DNA from: a virus
Virus record (IMG/VR): IMGVR_UViG_3300048672_000900
Span: 1-53,116 of that record
DNA: 53,116 bases
Reading direction: 5' to 3' (one strand)
Shown: piece after piece, positions 17,985 through 26,286 of the stretch
How the letters are laid out: the number at the start of each line of letters is the position of its first letter
Position numbering within the stretch: the first letter of the stretch is position 1
The notes under the pieces: model-generated
The model's input: only the letters and a program-made list of their open reading frames with translations
What the model was told of the DNA's origin: nothing
Databases searched by the model: none
Made by a program: the position numbers and the translations under genes

Positions 17985-18730
17985 ACAAATATAAGCACAA
18001 AAAAGAACAGGCTGGGGGCGTCTATATCGGACGCCCTAGCATCTGGGGTAACCTTTTTGCAATGAAGGATGGATTCACAAGAGCGCAAGCTGTAGTGCAC
18101 CATGCTCACTGGTTATTTGAATTTGAACAAAGAGATCTCATTAAGAAGATCAGAGTCTTTTTAAAAGGCAAAAATGTCATTTGCTACTGTAACCCTTTAG
18201 CTTGTCACGGAGATATACTGGTGCATATCGCCAACCACCCCGATTGGGATAACATCATTGCAGTGCCTGCTCTTGATGTTTATGAGATTTGCCGTGCGCT
18301 TGACCAAGAGTGCGGCGTATCGCCTACTGAGATTACTCTCATTGTCGAGAAGATTTTAGAAGACGTCTTCTATAGACCTCATCAGGAAGTCGAAGACATT
18401 TACGAGTGGCTCAAAGATGAGAGTCGTGTATTGTCGGATGACGCCTACACCTATGAAAGTCGCATCAAAGAAGGCTTAGAAGGCGCTAAAGTCTCTTCTT
18501 TACAAAATTATACGTGGCTACTCATTAATTTGCTGCGAGGCTACATGAGTAGCGTCTTGCAAACACACTACGGTGCAGGTAGGCCTGCACTGTTCATGTT
18601 TCATTACAACGACCAAGGTGGTTATGGCCCTTACCTCCAACTCAGTTTCTGTCGCGCCAAACCCACCGACTTGTTTAGTGGTGATGGAAGCACCCTCGCT
18701 GCCTCCCCAGCTGTGGAGCACGTGTTGTGA
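17957..18730 (+). CDS. DUF4326-domain protein, 257 aa
   Basis: The N-terminal 95 residues carry the pattern of the DUF4326 family found in many phages: PRVLNKYKH, then VYIGRPSIWGNLF, and the cysteine/histidine signature VICYCNPLACHGDILVH. The family has no settled biochemical role. The C-terminal 160 residues are an unrecognised helical domain. The proposed start is a TTG at 17957 with AGAGG upstream, overlapping the previous gene. It belongs to the small-gene run and may act in nucleotide or host-takeover biology, but that is inference only. Confidence 0.7.
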   Translation: MSTPSPRVLNKYKHKKEQAGGVYIGRPSIWGNLFAMKDGFTRAQAVVHHAHWLFEFEQRDLIKKIRVFLKGKNVICYCNPLACHGDILVHIANHPDWDNIIAVPALDVYEICRALDQECGVSPTEITLIVEKILEDVFYRPHQEVEDIYEWLKDESRVLSDDAYTYESRIKEGLEGAKVSSLQNYTWLLINLLRGYMSSVLQTHYGAGRPALFMFHYNDQGGYGPYLQLSFCRAKPTDLFSGDGSTLAASPAVEHVL

Positions 18731-19055
18731 GCTAGGCCTCAGAGCCGACACACCTGAATTCATTACAGAGATGATGGGTGAGGCTTTTCAGGCGATTCGT
18801 CATCAAGAGAAGTGTACACTACAACGTGCATTCGGTTGGATCTATCAACACATCGGTCAAGCTCCTGTTGATACCACGGAGCTGGCGTTTTATATCAGCC
18901 AGCTCATTTGGTATTTACAATCCTTCATGTCTCAGCAAGGCCACTTTGACTTAGTGCCTGCTTTTTGTGCCAACGGCAACGTCTTCTTTACGGAGTACGA
19001 TAACGTGAAAGATGATTGCATCAGCGAACGCCATTTCCTTGAGGTTATAGTTTGA
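18684..19055 (+). CDS. Unknown small protein, 123 aa
   Basis: The open frame overlaps the end of the DUF4326-like gene by 47 nt. ATG 18684 (MEAPSLPPQLW) is used; GTG 18681 and ATG 18771 are alternatives, none with a clear ribosome site. The body is helical (ITEMMGEAFQAIRHQEK, AFGWIYQHIG) with an acidic C-terminal part. It was not recognised. Confidence 0.5.
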   Translation: MEAPSLPPQLWSTCCELGLRADTPEFITEMMGEAFQAIRHQEKCTLQRAFGWIYQHIGQAPVDTTELAFYISQLIWYLQSFMSQQGHFDLVPAFCANGNVFFTEYDNVKDDCISERHFLEVIV

Positions 19056-19083
19056 CCTTTTATTCTCACTAGGAACTGTACAC

Positions 19084-19485
19084 ATGGCTCAATACCCTGT
19101 CATCGTCAACCAAAGTTACGACTTTGTCTTTCAAGCACCTGCTATTCTCTCGATTGGCATTCAGAATGCTAAGGTGCTCTCAGAGGCGTCCTACAGCATC
19201 GCCAGTCTGATCAACCCAGACTTAGTTGCTCTACATGAACAAGTCAAACCTTACCTGACTGGTGGCGCTAATGATGACGCCACCACGCTCAACTACCTGA
19301 TCCTTCAAACCGTAGAAGGTGAAAAACGAGTGTACGCCATGGACTGGTTGGCTTCTGCTCCGGTGGTTGCTAACTACCACGATGTCAACTTCTACATCAA
19401 GAGCGTGAGCCCTGACAACATCCAGTACATCCGCGACCTGTTGGTGAATGCTGGGTTTACTCAGTTCAGTTATACGCAGGTGTAA
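19084..19485 (+). CDS. Unknown protein ending the small-gene run, 133 aa
   Basis: AGGA lies 8-9 nt before the ATG. The protein has a beta-rich N-terminus (YPVIVNQSYDFVFQAPA), a helical middle and a compact beta-rich C-terminus (FYIKSVSPDNIQYIRDLLVNAGFTQF). There is no signal peptide. Codons are more G/C-ending than in the preceding small genes, which may mean stronger expression. A hairpin of the GGCATA family follows 6 nt after the stop. Confidence 0.7.
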   Translation: MAQYPVIVNQSYDFVFQAPAILSIGIQNAKVLSEASYSIASLINPDLVALHEQVKPYLTGGANDDATTLNYLILQTVEGEKRVYAMDWLASAPVVANYHDVNFYIKSVSPDNIQYIRDLLVNAGFTQFSYTQV

Positions 19486-19491
19486 GAAGGC

Positions 19492-19541
19492 GGCATAAAA
19501 CCACAAGCAGGAGTAGGTATTACACCTACTCCTCTTATGCT
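19492..19541 (+). terminator. GGCATA-family hairpin closing the small-gene run
   Basis: GGCATA (19492-19497) and TATGCT (19536-19541) enclose AGGAGTAGGT/ACCTACTCCT, a 10-bp stem with a 5-nt loop. The tract after it is CTCTTATG, with a stronger T-rich tract at about 19570-19587. It marks the left edge of the gene-free region. Confidence 0.7.
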
Positions 19542-19544
19542 GCA

Positions 19545-20722
19545 ATCCAAATAACCCATGCTGCACGCCTTTTCTTTTTTCTTTTTGTATTGTATGTAAG
19601 GAGTGTGAGAGTTTCTCATACTTTTCACAACCAAGTGTTGAGATGGGTGGTGAGGTGTTTGCTTGAAACACCTCACTAAACTTTATGCGCACTTTGACTG
19701 GCAACGCACAATCAGACCTTTCTTTTGATGTCCTCACGTCAGAGGTGTTGGTTTATCGAGCTGCGTTGGGTTTGACAGCTTGCTTATGAAAAGAGGTCAA
19801 GTGTTTGGTTTTTGCATGTGGGCTGCAAGCGGTCATATGCTTGTGGCTTTTTTGAAGCGACCTTTTATTTTTGGCCCGTGGTGTTTGGAGTCGTTTGTAC
19901 AGCAAGAGTCATGTCTTGTCTCTGTACAGATAAAACAAACGTCCAGTGCTAGCAGCTGTCGGAACTGATCGCCAATACCTTTGGATGGTCTTGAGCTAAA
20001 ATCAGTGAGAGTGCGTGTAACAGGTGGATTGAAAGAATGCCTCACCACCCATCTCAATTGTAGAGGTACCGGTTAATACACACCGCATCAAAAGCAAACC
20101 AAGAAGAGGTAAGAGTATTCATGAGCGCCTAGGCAAATGCGTGGGTGTCACTTGCAAGCGGTTGGTTCGCCTAAGAAGTTGTTTGGTCTGTGGTTGAACA
20201 TGAGTTGTGCACGTTAACAGCAAAAGAGTTAGCCAGATAACAGGTTTGAAAGAGGTATGGAAGTGCGGCAGCTGCATCCAGGGTTGGGATGCCCCTAAGC
20301 AGTTGCAAGCTTATATCCACCTTGACGGTAAGACCTTGGTGAATGTCTGGTGGTGACTTGTCTGACTCGCTCAAGCTGAAGTCGTTTTTGAAGTAGTCAC
20401 AGGGCTTGCCCTGGTCGGTCTGGTGGTAGCCGATGAAAGAGACTTACGGATAAGGCCATTGACGTTGGTAGTGGAGTCAGTTTTCAAATCCTGATGGGTT
20501 TGAAAGCGTGTGTTTCCCTGGTAGTAAATCACAAAAGACCAAGTGGCTTGGATGGCTTGTCATGCCGATCAGCTTGCAGTGGCCAAAAGAAGGGGTTGCG
20601 CTGTTTGCTTCTTTGGGCGCCTCATGGGCTCGAATAGTGCTTTTTGGTTTGTGCGGTGTGTATTTTTATTAGCAAAGGGCTGCTGGCTTTTCTTCGGAAA
20701 GGCTGGCGGCTTCTTTTATGCC
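19545..20722 (+). ncRNA. Candidate large structured non-coding RNA, about 1.2 kb
   Basis: No plausible gene lies here: frames are short, lack ribosome sites and have unphage-like composition (G/T-rich on the plus strand). Fold signals are strong. TTGAGATGGGTGGTGAGG (19638-19655) is perfectly complementary to 20040-20057, an 18-bp stem closing a 384-nt domain. Local hairpins include a 13-bp stem at 19648-19678, a CGTTTGTACAG rod at about 19891-19941, GCAGCTGC/GCAGTTGC enclosing CATCC/GGATG (about 20269-20308), CAGGG/CCCTG at about 20400-20413, and a 10-bp stem with TGAT loop at 20483-20506. The 3' domain is closed by AAAAGAAG/CTTCTTTT and ends in TTTTATGCC. Strand and ends are inferred. An origin or a decayed gene is the main alternative. 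Confidence 0.55.
20581..20722 (+). other. 3' domain of the candidate RNA with UUCG tetraloop
   Basis: GGC-c-AAAAGAAG (20581-20592) pairs with CTTCTTTT-at-GCC (20710-20722). Inside lies GCTTTTC-TTCG-GAAAGGC (20686-20703), a stem capped by a C(UUCG)G tetraloop, which is one of the most stable RNA loops. The right arm TTTTATGCC is the same sequence used at this phage's terminators, so this may be the transcript end. Confidence 0.55.
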
Positions 20723-20782
20723 GTCCTCTTAAAAGACAAGCCTCAGTCATGGGATAGTTGCAACACTAAAGCAAAAAGACTC

Positions 20783-22927
20783 ATGACTGTTGTAGAAGAC
20801 ACCAATCCGTTTGTTCGTCCTGTCAAACAGTACAAGCGTAACTTCAGCCCTGTAAAACACATGGTGGAAGACGCTGCTCGATATTTGAGCATTATGACGG
20901 GAGATGACTATCAAAAGACTTATGCCTATGTTAAAGAAAACGTTTTAAACCCCAAGGGTAAGTTTGCTGTTAAAGATCCAGGCGTGTCCTATTTTCAACG
21001 CATGCCTAATGGGGATAGAGAGAAAAAACAAGCCCCTATTCTTGGGTTTATTAAGGAAGTCATTTCTTCCAATGAGATACTGTCGCCCAGCTGGGTCGGT
21101 TATGTTCACCCCAGCATAGAGCAGTCTATCATCTCTTTGGATACTGAAGAAAAGATACGGCTGCGCAGCGTGGCTAAGAAAGCAATGTTTGCTGCTGAGG
21201 GTCGAGACCCTTATGTCTATGCACTCAAAAAGATCGAGCAAGGTGCTCGCAAGACCAGTAACAACGCGTACTCGGGGGCTACGTGCACACCCAGTACACC
21301 TTTGTTTAATCGCAGCGCGCACACGTCTTTGACAAGTACGTGTCGCTCTACCAGTGCTTCTGGTAATGCCAATAACGAAAAACTGATCGCTGGTAATCGT
21401 CATTATCGCAATTACACGATCACTCTTAATAACATCATATCCATCATCAATCATACTGACTACGCTGAACTCCAGCAGGTGATTGACATCTACGGTATTC
21501 ACTTACCCAGTGTAGATGACATGATGGAATGTATCTTGTACAGCACTCGGTTATACTGGAGAAACTCTAAGTACGAAGCTAAGCTCAGAGATTTAGCTGA
21601 GCATATGACGCCTATACAACGCGCTGCGTTTGTGTACACGGGTGATTTATATCACATCAAGAAACACAACCAGTCTTTAATGCGAGACTTTATTGACAAG
21701 CTCTCGACTCAAGCCTGCGGTTTAACGGATGATCCGTGGCCTATTTTAAAGAAGGCTAACGACGAGTATGTAAATTTGAGCCATCAGATCTGTACAGAGA
21801 TCATGCGCGGCAACGCGAAAGATTACAACCTCATCACACATGAACAGCGTTGTATCGTTGCATCAACTCAGATCCATATTGCTAATACGGTTACAGAGTT
21901 TGGTCCGTTCATTAAAGTCTTCTTTAGAAGTGATAATGTTCCGGCCAGCGTCTCTTATTTCCCTGACAGTATCAGACGGGTTGCCGTCACCAGTGATACT
22001 GATTCGACCATCTTCACTGCCCAAGACTGGGTGATTTGGTTTATGGGCGATATTGACTTTAGCCCTAAAGGAATCTCTGTACAAGCTGCTATTACGTTTC
22101 TAGCGGCTAACACCATCATCCACGTCTTAGCCATGATGAGTGCTAACTTGAACGTGGAAGAAAAGAACATGTTCCGCATTGCCATGAAATCGGAATATCG
22201 TTTTGATGTGTTTGTACCCACTGAGATTGGTAAGACGTACTATGCCACCATTGGTTCTCAAGAAGGTAACATTAAAGCAGAGCCTGAGCGAGAGGTCAAG
22301 GGCGTGCAGCTCAAAAGCTCAAATGCACCTGAACAGCTCAACAAGCTAGCAGGTAAAATGATGAACGACATCATGGATACCGTGCTGGCAAAACAGAAGA
22401 TCAGTATCTTGAAAATACTGACTGAGATTGCTGATATAGAACGCATGGTGATGGCGTCTATCCGTCAAGGCGAGTCAACCTACCTGCGCCGAGGAGGGAT
22501 TAAGAGTCCTGAGAGCTACAGTGCGGGACCTGAAGAAAGTAACTACCAAAACCATACGCTTTGGGAAGCCATCTTCGCACCCAAGTACGGCCGCATCACA
22601 CCCCCACCTTATAACACGGCCAAGATCAGCTTAACCACGCTAGACCATAAACAACTGACTAAATGGATTGAAACGATGCCTGACCGTGAGCTGGCGCAAC
22701 GAGCAGCCGCTTACTTTGCACGCAAGGGGAAAACTGAGTTCACCACGTTTCATGCGCCCATTGAAGTACTTCGCAGTATTGGTGTGCCTGCAGAAATCGA
22801 AATGATCATTAACTACCGCAAGATCGTAGGGGAACTCATGAACTCGTTTAGGCTGGTGTTGGGTTCTTTGGGATTTGATATGTTCTGGAGCGGAGATAAT
22901 CCAGCCCTTATCTCAGATACGTACTGA
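20783..22927 (+). CDS. Family B DNA polymerase, C-terminal catalytic fragment
   Basis: The 714-aa product carries two family B polymerase signatures: motif B as ARKTSNNAYSG near residues 154-164 and motif C as TSDTDSTIF near 402-410, the latter holding catalytic aspartates. Motif A (DxxSLYPS type) and the 3'-5' exonuclease motifs are absent, so it looks like the fingers/palm/thumb part of a split polymerase whose N-terminal partner is encoded elsewhere. The B-to-C spacing of about 240 residues is far longer than usual, implying an insertion or a divergent palm. I chose ATG 20783 (MTVVEDTNPF); the open frame continues 80 codons upstream through structured non-coding sequence. No strong ribosome site was seen. 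Confidence 0.75.
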   Translation: MTVVEDTNPFVRPVKQYKRNFSPVKHMVEDAARYLSIMTGDDYQKTYAYVKENVLNPKGKFAVKDPGVSYFQRMPNGDREKKQAPILGFIKEVISSNEILSPSWVGYVHPSIEQSIISLDTEEKIRLRSVAKKAMFAAEGRDPYVYALKKIEQGARKTSNNAYSGATCTPSTPLFNRSAHTSLTSTCRSTSASGNANNEKLIAGNRHYRNYTITLNNIISIINHTDYAELQQVIDIYGIHLPSVDDMMECILYSTRLYWRNSKYEAKLRDLAEHMTPIQRAAFVYTGDLYHIKKHNQSLMRDFIDKLSTQACGLTDDPWPILKKANDEYVNLSHQICTEIMRGNAKDYNLITHEQRCIVASTQIHIANTVTEFGPFIKVFFRSDNVPASVSYFPDSIRRVAVTSDTDSTIFTAQDWVIWFMGDIDFSPKGISVQAAITFLAANTIIHVLAMMSANLNVEEKNMFRIAMKSEYRFDVFVPTEIGKTYYATIGSQEGNIKAEPEREVKGVQLKSSNAPEQLNKLAGKMMNDIMDTVLAKQKISILKILTEIADIERMVMASIRQGESTYLRRGGIKSPESYSAGPEESNYQNHTLWEAIFAPKYGRITPPPYNTAKISLTTLDHKQLTKWIETMPDRELAQRAAAYFARKGKTEFTTFHAPIEVLRSIGVPAEIEMIINYRKIVGELMNSFRLVLGSLGFDMFWSGDNPALISDTY

Positions 22928-22937
22928 GGTTTAGAGC

Positions 22938-22976
22938 GGCATAATTGGCAGGCCTAGTAGCCTGCCTTTTTATGCC
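22938..22976 (+). terminator. Terminator after the DNA polymerase gene
   Basis: GGCATA (22938-22943) and TATGCC (22971-22976) enclose GGCAGGC/GCCTGCC followed by TTTTTATGCC on the plus strand. It lies between the polymerase stop and the convergent 370-aa gene. Confidence 0.85.
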
Positions 22977-22982
22977 GTACAT

Positions 22983-24095
22983 TCACGTCACTAAATCCTG
23001 ACCTGCGTTTGTCAAGATGTTATTCAGATAGACTTTTTCTTTATCGTAATCTGTACCTGTCAAAGTTTGTTTGATTTCATTCAAGCTATCGTACATTTTC
23101 AAACCGCGATGGGTTTGATTGATACTGACTTGGTTAGGTCTGCCTGGTTGACTATTTGCCACGTCAATCAAAAAGCTGTAGTACTTCAGACGTGCAAGAT
23201 GTAAAGCCCAATCGACTTGCCGTGTGGGCATGATGTCGGGCATCTGCAGTAGCCCCATGGCATCTGTTTTACGGATGTTCGGAATGTGGTGTAGGATGAC
23301 CTCAAAGCGGTTCTTACACTTGGTGATATTTTCTAAGACTTGGTCAATCAGCTTATCGGCGTAAGCCAGGGCTGTCTCATCAGGTCTTACCATGTGGTAA
23401 GTTTCTTGTTTTAAGTCAGCAACAGGAAAACCATAGAACCGGTTGATTAGCCTGTTGAGCATGGCTAGCTCAAATGTGCTCACCATCATGTTGGGTACAA
23501 CATACCTGGACAAGAAACAAGTCATGTCAGTATCTGTTTGAGATGCCTCTGCGGCTTGTTTAAACGCCCTGTACTGCACTGCAAGCATCGCGGGGCTCAC
23601 CAGTATCACACTGAGTCCTTTTTCTTCCCCGTAGTCTTGCCCATTCAAAATAGGCAAAGACAGATCCGTTTTAGGATGGATCAAAGGGACAATGGGGGTG
23701 ACTGACTTCCAGTTGTTATGAACGGCTTCTGCGTCAAAATAATCATTCGCAGCGATGTAGATTTCTGAATCTGTTTGAGAGAAGAAGCCGCCTTTAAACA
23801 CCATCCCTTTTTGTAAAGATGTGGTGATCTTCAAAAACCCACAGACGTGAATAGAGTCATCTGCTACCACAGACGCGTATCGTTCTATAGGGAGTTCTTG
23901 CGGGGTTTGCAGCGTCATCAGTAGTCTATTGACAATATGCTGGTGCCTTACAAAGTAAGGTGCCCTGTGACGAAAGTATTGCAAAGTTGGTTTAATGATC
24001 TGTTCTTTAAACACAGATTGAAAGTTCAGCCAAGAAGTAGGAGTGAGTACCCCTCCTCGGTAAAAGTCTGGTTGGGTAAACAGCTGGATGCCCAT
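22983..24095 (-). CDS. Unknown protein, 370 aa
   Basis: This is a single minus-strand gene convergent with the polymerase gene. The product is mixed alpha/beta with no signal peptide; regions of note are a helical segment around FRHRAPYFVRHQHIVNRLL and a charged C-terminus. No catalytic motif or family is recognised. A structural or head-associated role is possible because codon usage resembles other mid-expressed genes here. The start ATG (MGIQLFTQPDF) has only a weak ribosome site. Confidence 0.65.
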   Translation of the reverse strand: MGIQLFTQPDFYRGGVLTPTSWLNFQSVFKEQIIKPTLQYFRHRAPYFVRHQHIVNRLLMTLQTPQELPIERYASVVADDSIHVCGFLKITTSLQKGMVFKGGFFSQTDSEIYIAANDYFDAEAVHNNWKSVTPIVPLIHPKTDLSLPILNGQDYGEEKGLSVILVSPAMLAVQYRAFKQAAEASQTDTDMTCFLSRYVVPNMMVSTFELAMLNRLINRFYGFPVADLKQETYHMVRPDETALAYADKLIDQVLENITKCKNRFEVILHHIPNIRKTDAMGLLQMPDIMPTRQVDWALHLARLKYYSFLIDVANSQPGRPNQVSINQTHRGLKMYDSLNEIKQTLTGTDYDKEKVYLNNILTNAGQDLVT

Positions 24096-24495
24096 AGCGC
24101 CTTTTATAAATCTGATAAACTAAAAAGAATTTGACTACTCAAGTCATTGTTTTTTCATAAACTAATCAATGCTATGGAGATTGAAAACCAATGTCCTCTT
24201 TGAGCGCTATCAACGCTTGAAGAAACCAACTTCTTATGCCCGACTATTGTTGGGGCATATAAAAACAAGATTGCAAAATTGAGTAGTACCTTATTATCTT
24301 CTTGGACTACGACTGCTTTGCTAGTTCTTAAGTTTATTCCAGTGTCGACACTTATTGGAGTAGACGAAGAGAACAAAAGTTGTTGTGGTTCGTTAGCTCT
24401 CAAAGCGTGTCAGGTTAAAAAGTGGAAAAGTATACTTGAGCCACTTACTCTGATCACAGATGCACCTTTGAAAGCATACCACCATCCCTAGCATC
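24096..24495. other. Divergent intergenic region upstream of the 580-aa gene
   Basis: I see no gene in this A/T-rich stretch. It contains a hairpin TATGCCC/GGGGCATA (about 24235-24261, arms in the reverse order of the usual terminator family), the perfect 12-bp palindrome AGTGTCGACACT at 24341-24352, and a TTATTATCTTCT string at about 24291 that recurs before the gene at 29218. It probably holds divergent promoters and a long leader. Confidence 0.4.
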
Positions 24496-24509
24496 TGTTG
24501 ACGTCAACA
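24496..24509. promoter_or_regulatory. 14-bp perfect palindrome TGTTGACGTCAACA
   Basis: The palindrome ends 20 nt before the ATG of the 580-aa gene, just upstream of its AAGGAACC ribosome site. It could be a protein-binding operator or fold as a short mRNA hairpin. The half-site TGTTGAC also appears upstream of the sheath and tube genes. Confidence 0.45.
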
Positions 24510-24529
24510 ACTGTTTCAAGGAACCAACC

Positions 24530-26272
24530 ATGCAAACCATCCACCAAATGATCGGCCTCAGCGGCGCCATGCTGGGCGGCGGCACCTCGCTGCCCGCTCT
24601 GATTGAAAAGATCAAGGCCGCCGGCCTGACGAACGATTTTACGACGTTCGTCCCGCTGGACAACAACAGCAACTTCCCCGGCATTCACTTCAGTGGCATT
24701 GCCGTGGCGAACTTCAACGCCAGCCGCGACACCGCAGCGTACTACGTCTACCTGCTCGAAGACAGCAACCCGACGCCGCTGGAGCCCATCCGCACCTCGA
24801 TCGGCAATGAGCAAGTCGAGATCCCCCGCACCGCCGAGCAAGCCATCGACAGCCGTGCGATGGAACGCGCCAACCAGGCCGTGATCGACGCGCTGCCCAA
24901 GGGCGTCACCTGCATCGCCAGCGGCATGTCGGTCATCGGCACCTCCTTCAACGCCGGCGACCAGACGCAGCTGCGCTACTACGTCAACCTGGCGATGGTG
25001 CAGAACGGCATCGCCATGGTGCGCCTGACCGGCATCGAGCCCACCTTCAGCCTGACGCAAGTCAGGGACGCCAGCAAGGGTCTGGCCTGCAAGATCGAGA
25101 CGGTGAACAACCCGGTCATTCTTGCGGACGGCATCGTCATCGATGCCGGCCAGAAGGTGGTGGTTCGCACTCGCACGCCCAACGCCAAGGAAGGTACCAG
25201 CGCCAACAGCCTCGCGCTGAACTCGGCCGTCACCGACCAAGAACTGGTCACGGTCTACATCAAGACCGAACTGATCGAGGTCCAGCCGGTGCCGGAAATG
25301 GGCCCGATGGGCATGCCGGTGATGAGCAAGAAGTGCTGGGCGCCGCGCATCCACATCACCCACGTGGAATCGCGCACCCAGGCGGGCCTGAGCCTGATCT
25401 GGCTGGCGATCTACGGCGCCACAGAAGTCGCTCGTGACTACAACTGGGCGGTGCCGTTCCTGCCGGTGCGCGACGTGGGCAACACCATCAACCTGCGCGA
25501 GATCGCAGCGCTGAACCTGGTGGCCAAGTACTACGACGGCGGCCAGCTGTTCGACACGCGCTCGCCCAGCTTCACCCTGGCGGAGCTGAAGAACTATCTG
25601 GACGCGGTGATCCAGAACCAACCGCAGATCTGCATCGACGTCATCGGCGGCGTCACCGAGCACATGTGGCTGAGTGCGTTCACGTCGGCGGCCAACGGCA
25701 ACCCCGAAGGTGCTGACCTGACGCAGAAGTCGCTGGCGCAGTTCCTGGGCCATCGCCTGGTGACCAAGGAAAGCGGCCTGGACATGCCGACGGTGCTCGT
25801 CACCGGTAGCGTGGACACGGGCTCGGCCGAAGTGGCCTACTGCGGCGAGTACACCACCAACAGCAACCAGAAGCGCCCGATCACCGAGATCGACTTCTGC
25901 GCTGTGGCGGCGCTCACGAACGGTGATGCTGAAACGCTGCTGGCCTACCAGCAGACGACGATCGCTGCTTCTCACCTGCACGGCACTCAGCGCGCTCACC
26001 GGCGCTTCCGCCTGCATCAGCACCTGCTGCCCACGGCGGTGATCCGGCGCATCCTGCGCACGGTCATCATCCCTGGCGGCACCATCCAGGCCATGCGTGC
26101 GGCCATGGAGCAGATCTGCACCCTGCATCCGGTCGAGATCACCAATCCGCTGGTGAACTCGGTCCCGCAAGTGCAGATGTCGGCTGCGCTGATGCAGCAT
26201 GGTCTGAACCTGTCGACTCTGGGCAACCAGAACCGCGCAGGTGCAGCGTCCTACACCGGCGCCGTCCTGTAA
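24530..26272 (+). CDS. Abundant 580-aa protein; candidate nuclear-shell (chimallin-like) or virion protein
   Basis: This is the most G/C-rich gene of the window, which points to very strong expression. ATG follows AAGGA. The protein has no signal peptide or membrane segment, is mixed alpha/beta, and has an Arg/His-rich patch near residue 490 (HGTQRAHRRFRLHQHLL) and a small-residue tail. In phiKZ the shell protein ChmA (gp54, about 600 aa) lies next to an RNAP subunit gene, and here the next gene is the beta-prime N-terminal RNAP piece. Length, expression and context therefore favour a chimallin-like protein. I could not confirm this from motifs, and a major virion protein remains an equal alternative. 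Confidence 0.6.
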   Translation: MQTIHQMIGLSGAMLGGGTSLPALIEKIKAAGLTNDFTTFVPLDNNSNFPGIHFSGIAVANFNASRDTAAYYVYLLEDSNPTPLEPIRTSIGNEQVEIPRTAEQAIDSRAMERANQAVIDALPKGVTCIASGMSVIGTSFNAGDQTQLRYYVNLAMVQNGIAMVRLTGIEPTFSLTQVRDASKGLACKIETVNNPVILADGIVIDAGQKVVVRTRTPNAKEGTSANSLALNSAVTDQELVTVYIKTELIEVQPVPEMGPMGMPVMSKKCWAPRIHITHVESRTQAGLSLIWLAIYGATEVARDYNWAVPFLPVRDVGNTINLREIAALNLVAKYYDGGQLFDTRSPSFTLAELKNYLDAVIQNQPQICIDVIGGVTEHMWLSAFTSAANGNPEGADLTQKSLAQFLGHRLVTKESGLDMPTVLVTGSVDTGSAEVAYCGEYTTNSNQKRPITEIDFCAVAALTNGDAETLLAYQQTTIAASHLHGTQRAHRRFRLHQHLLPTAVIRRILRTVIIPGGTIQAMRAAMEQICTLHPVEITNPLVNSVPQVQMSAALMQHGLNLSTLGNQNRAGAASYTGAVL

Positions 26273-26286
26273 GTAAGCAGCAAGGC

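Noticed and set aside
19780-20374. Short frames inside the gene-free region (62-74 codons)
   Set aside because: Short, no ribosome sites, overlapping strong hairpins and both strands equally open; nothing supports translation.
20543-20782. 80-codon N-terminal extension of the DNA polymerase frame
   Set aside because: Runs through the structured RNA 3' domain and is rich in Cys/Trp/Phe with no ribosome site; the protein is sensible from 20783.
19545-20782. Group I or group II intron interrupting the polymerase gene
   Set aside because: The upstream gene ends normally with a terminator and is unrelated to polymerase; no intron core or upstream exon was seen.
24488-26200. 570-codon open frame on the minus strand
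   Set aside because: It is antisense to the GC-rich 580-aa gene; the product is Arg/His/Asp-rich and typical of frames opposite high-GC codon use. No ribosome site.
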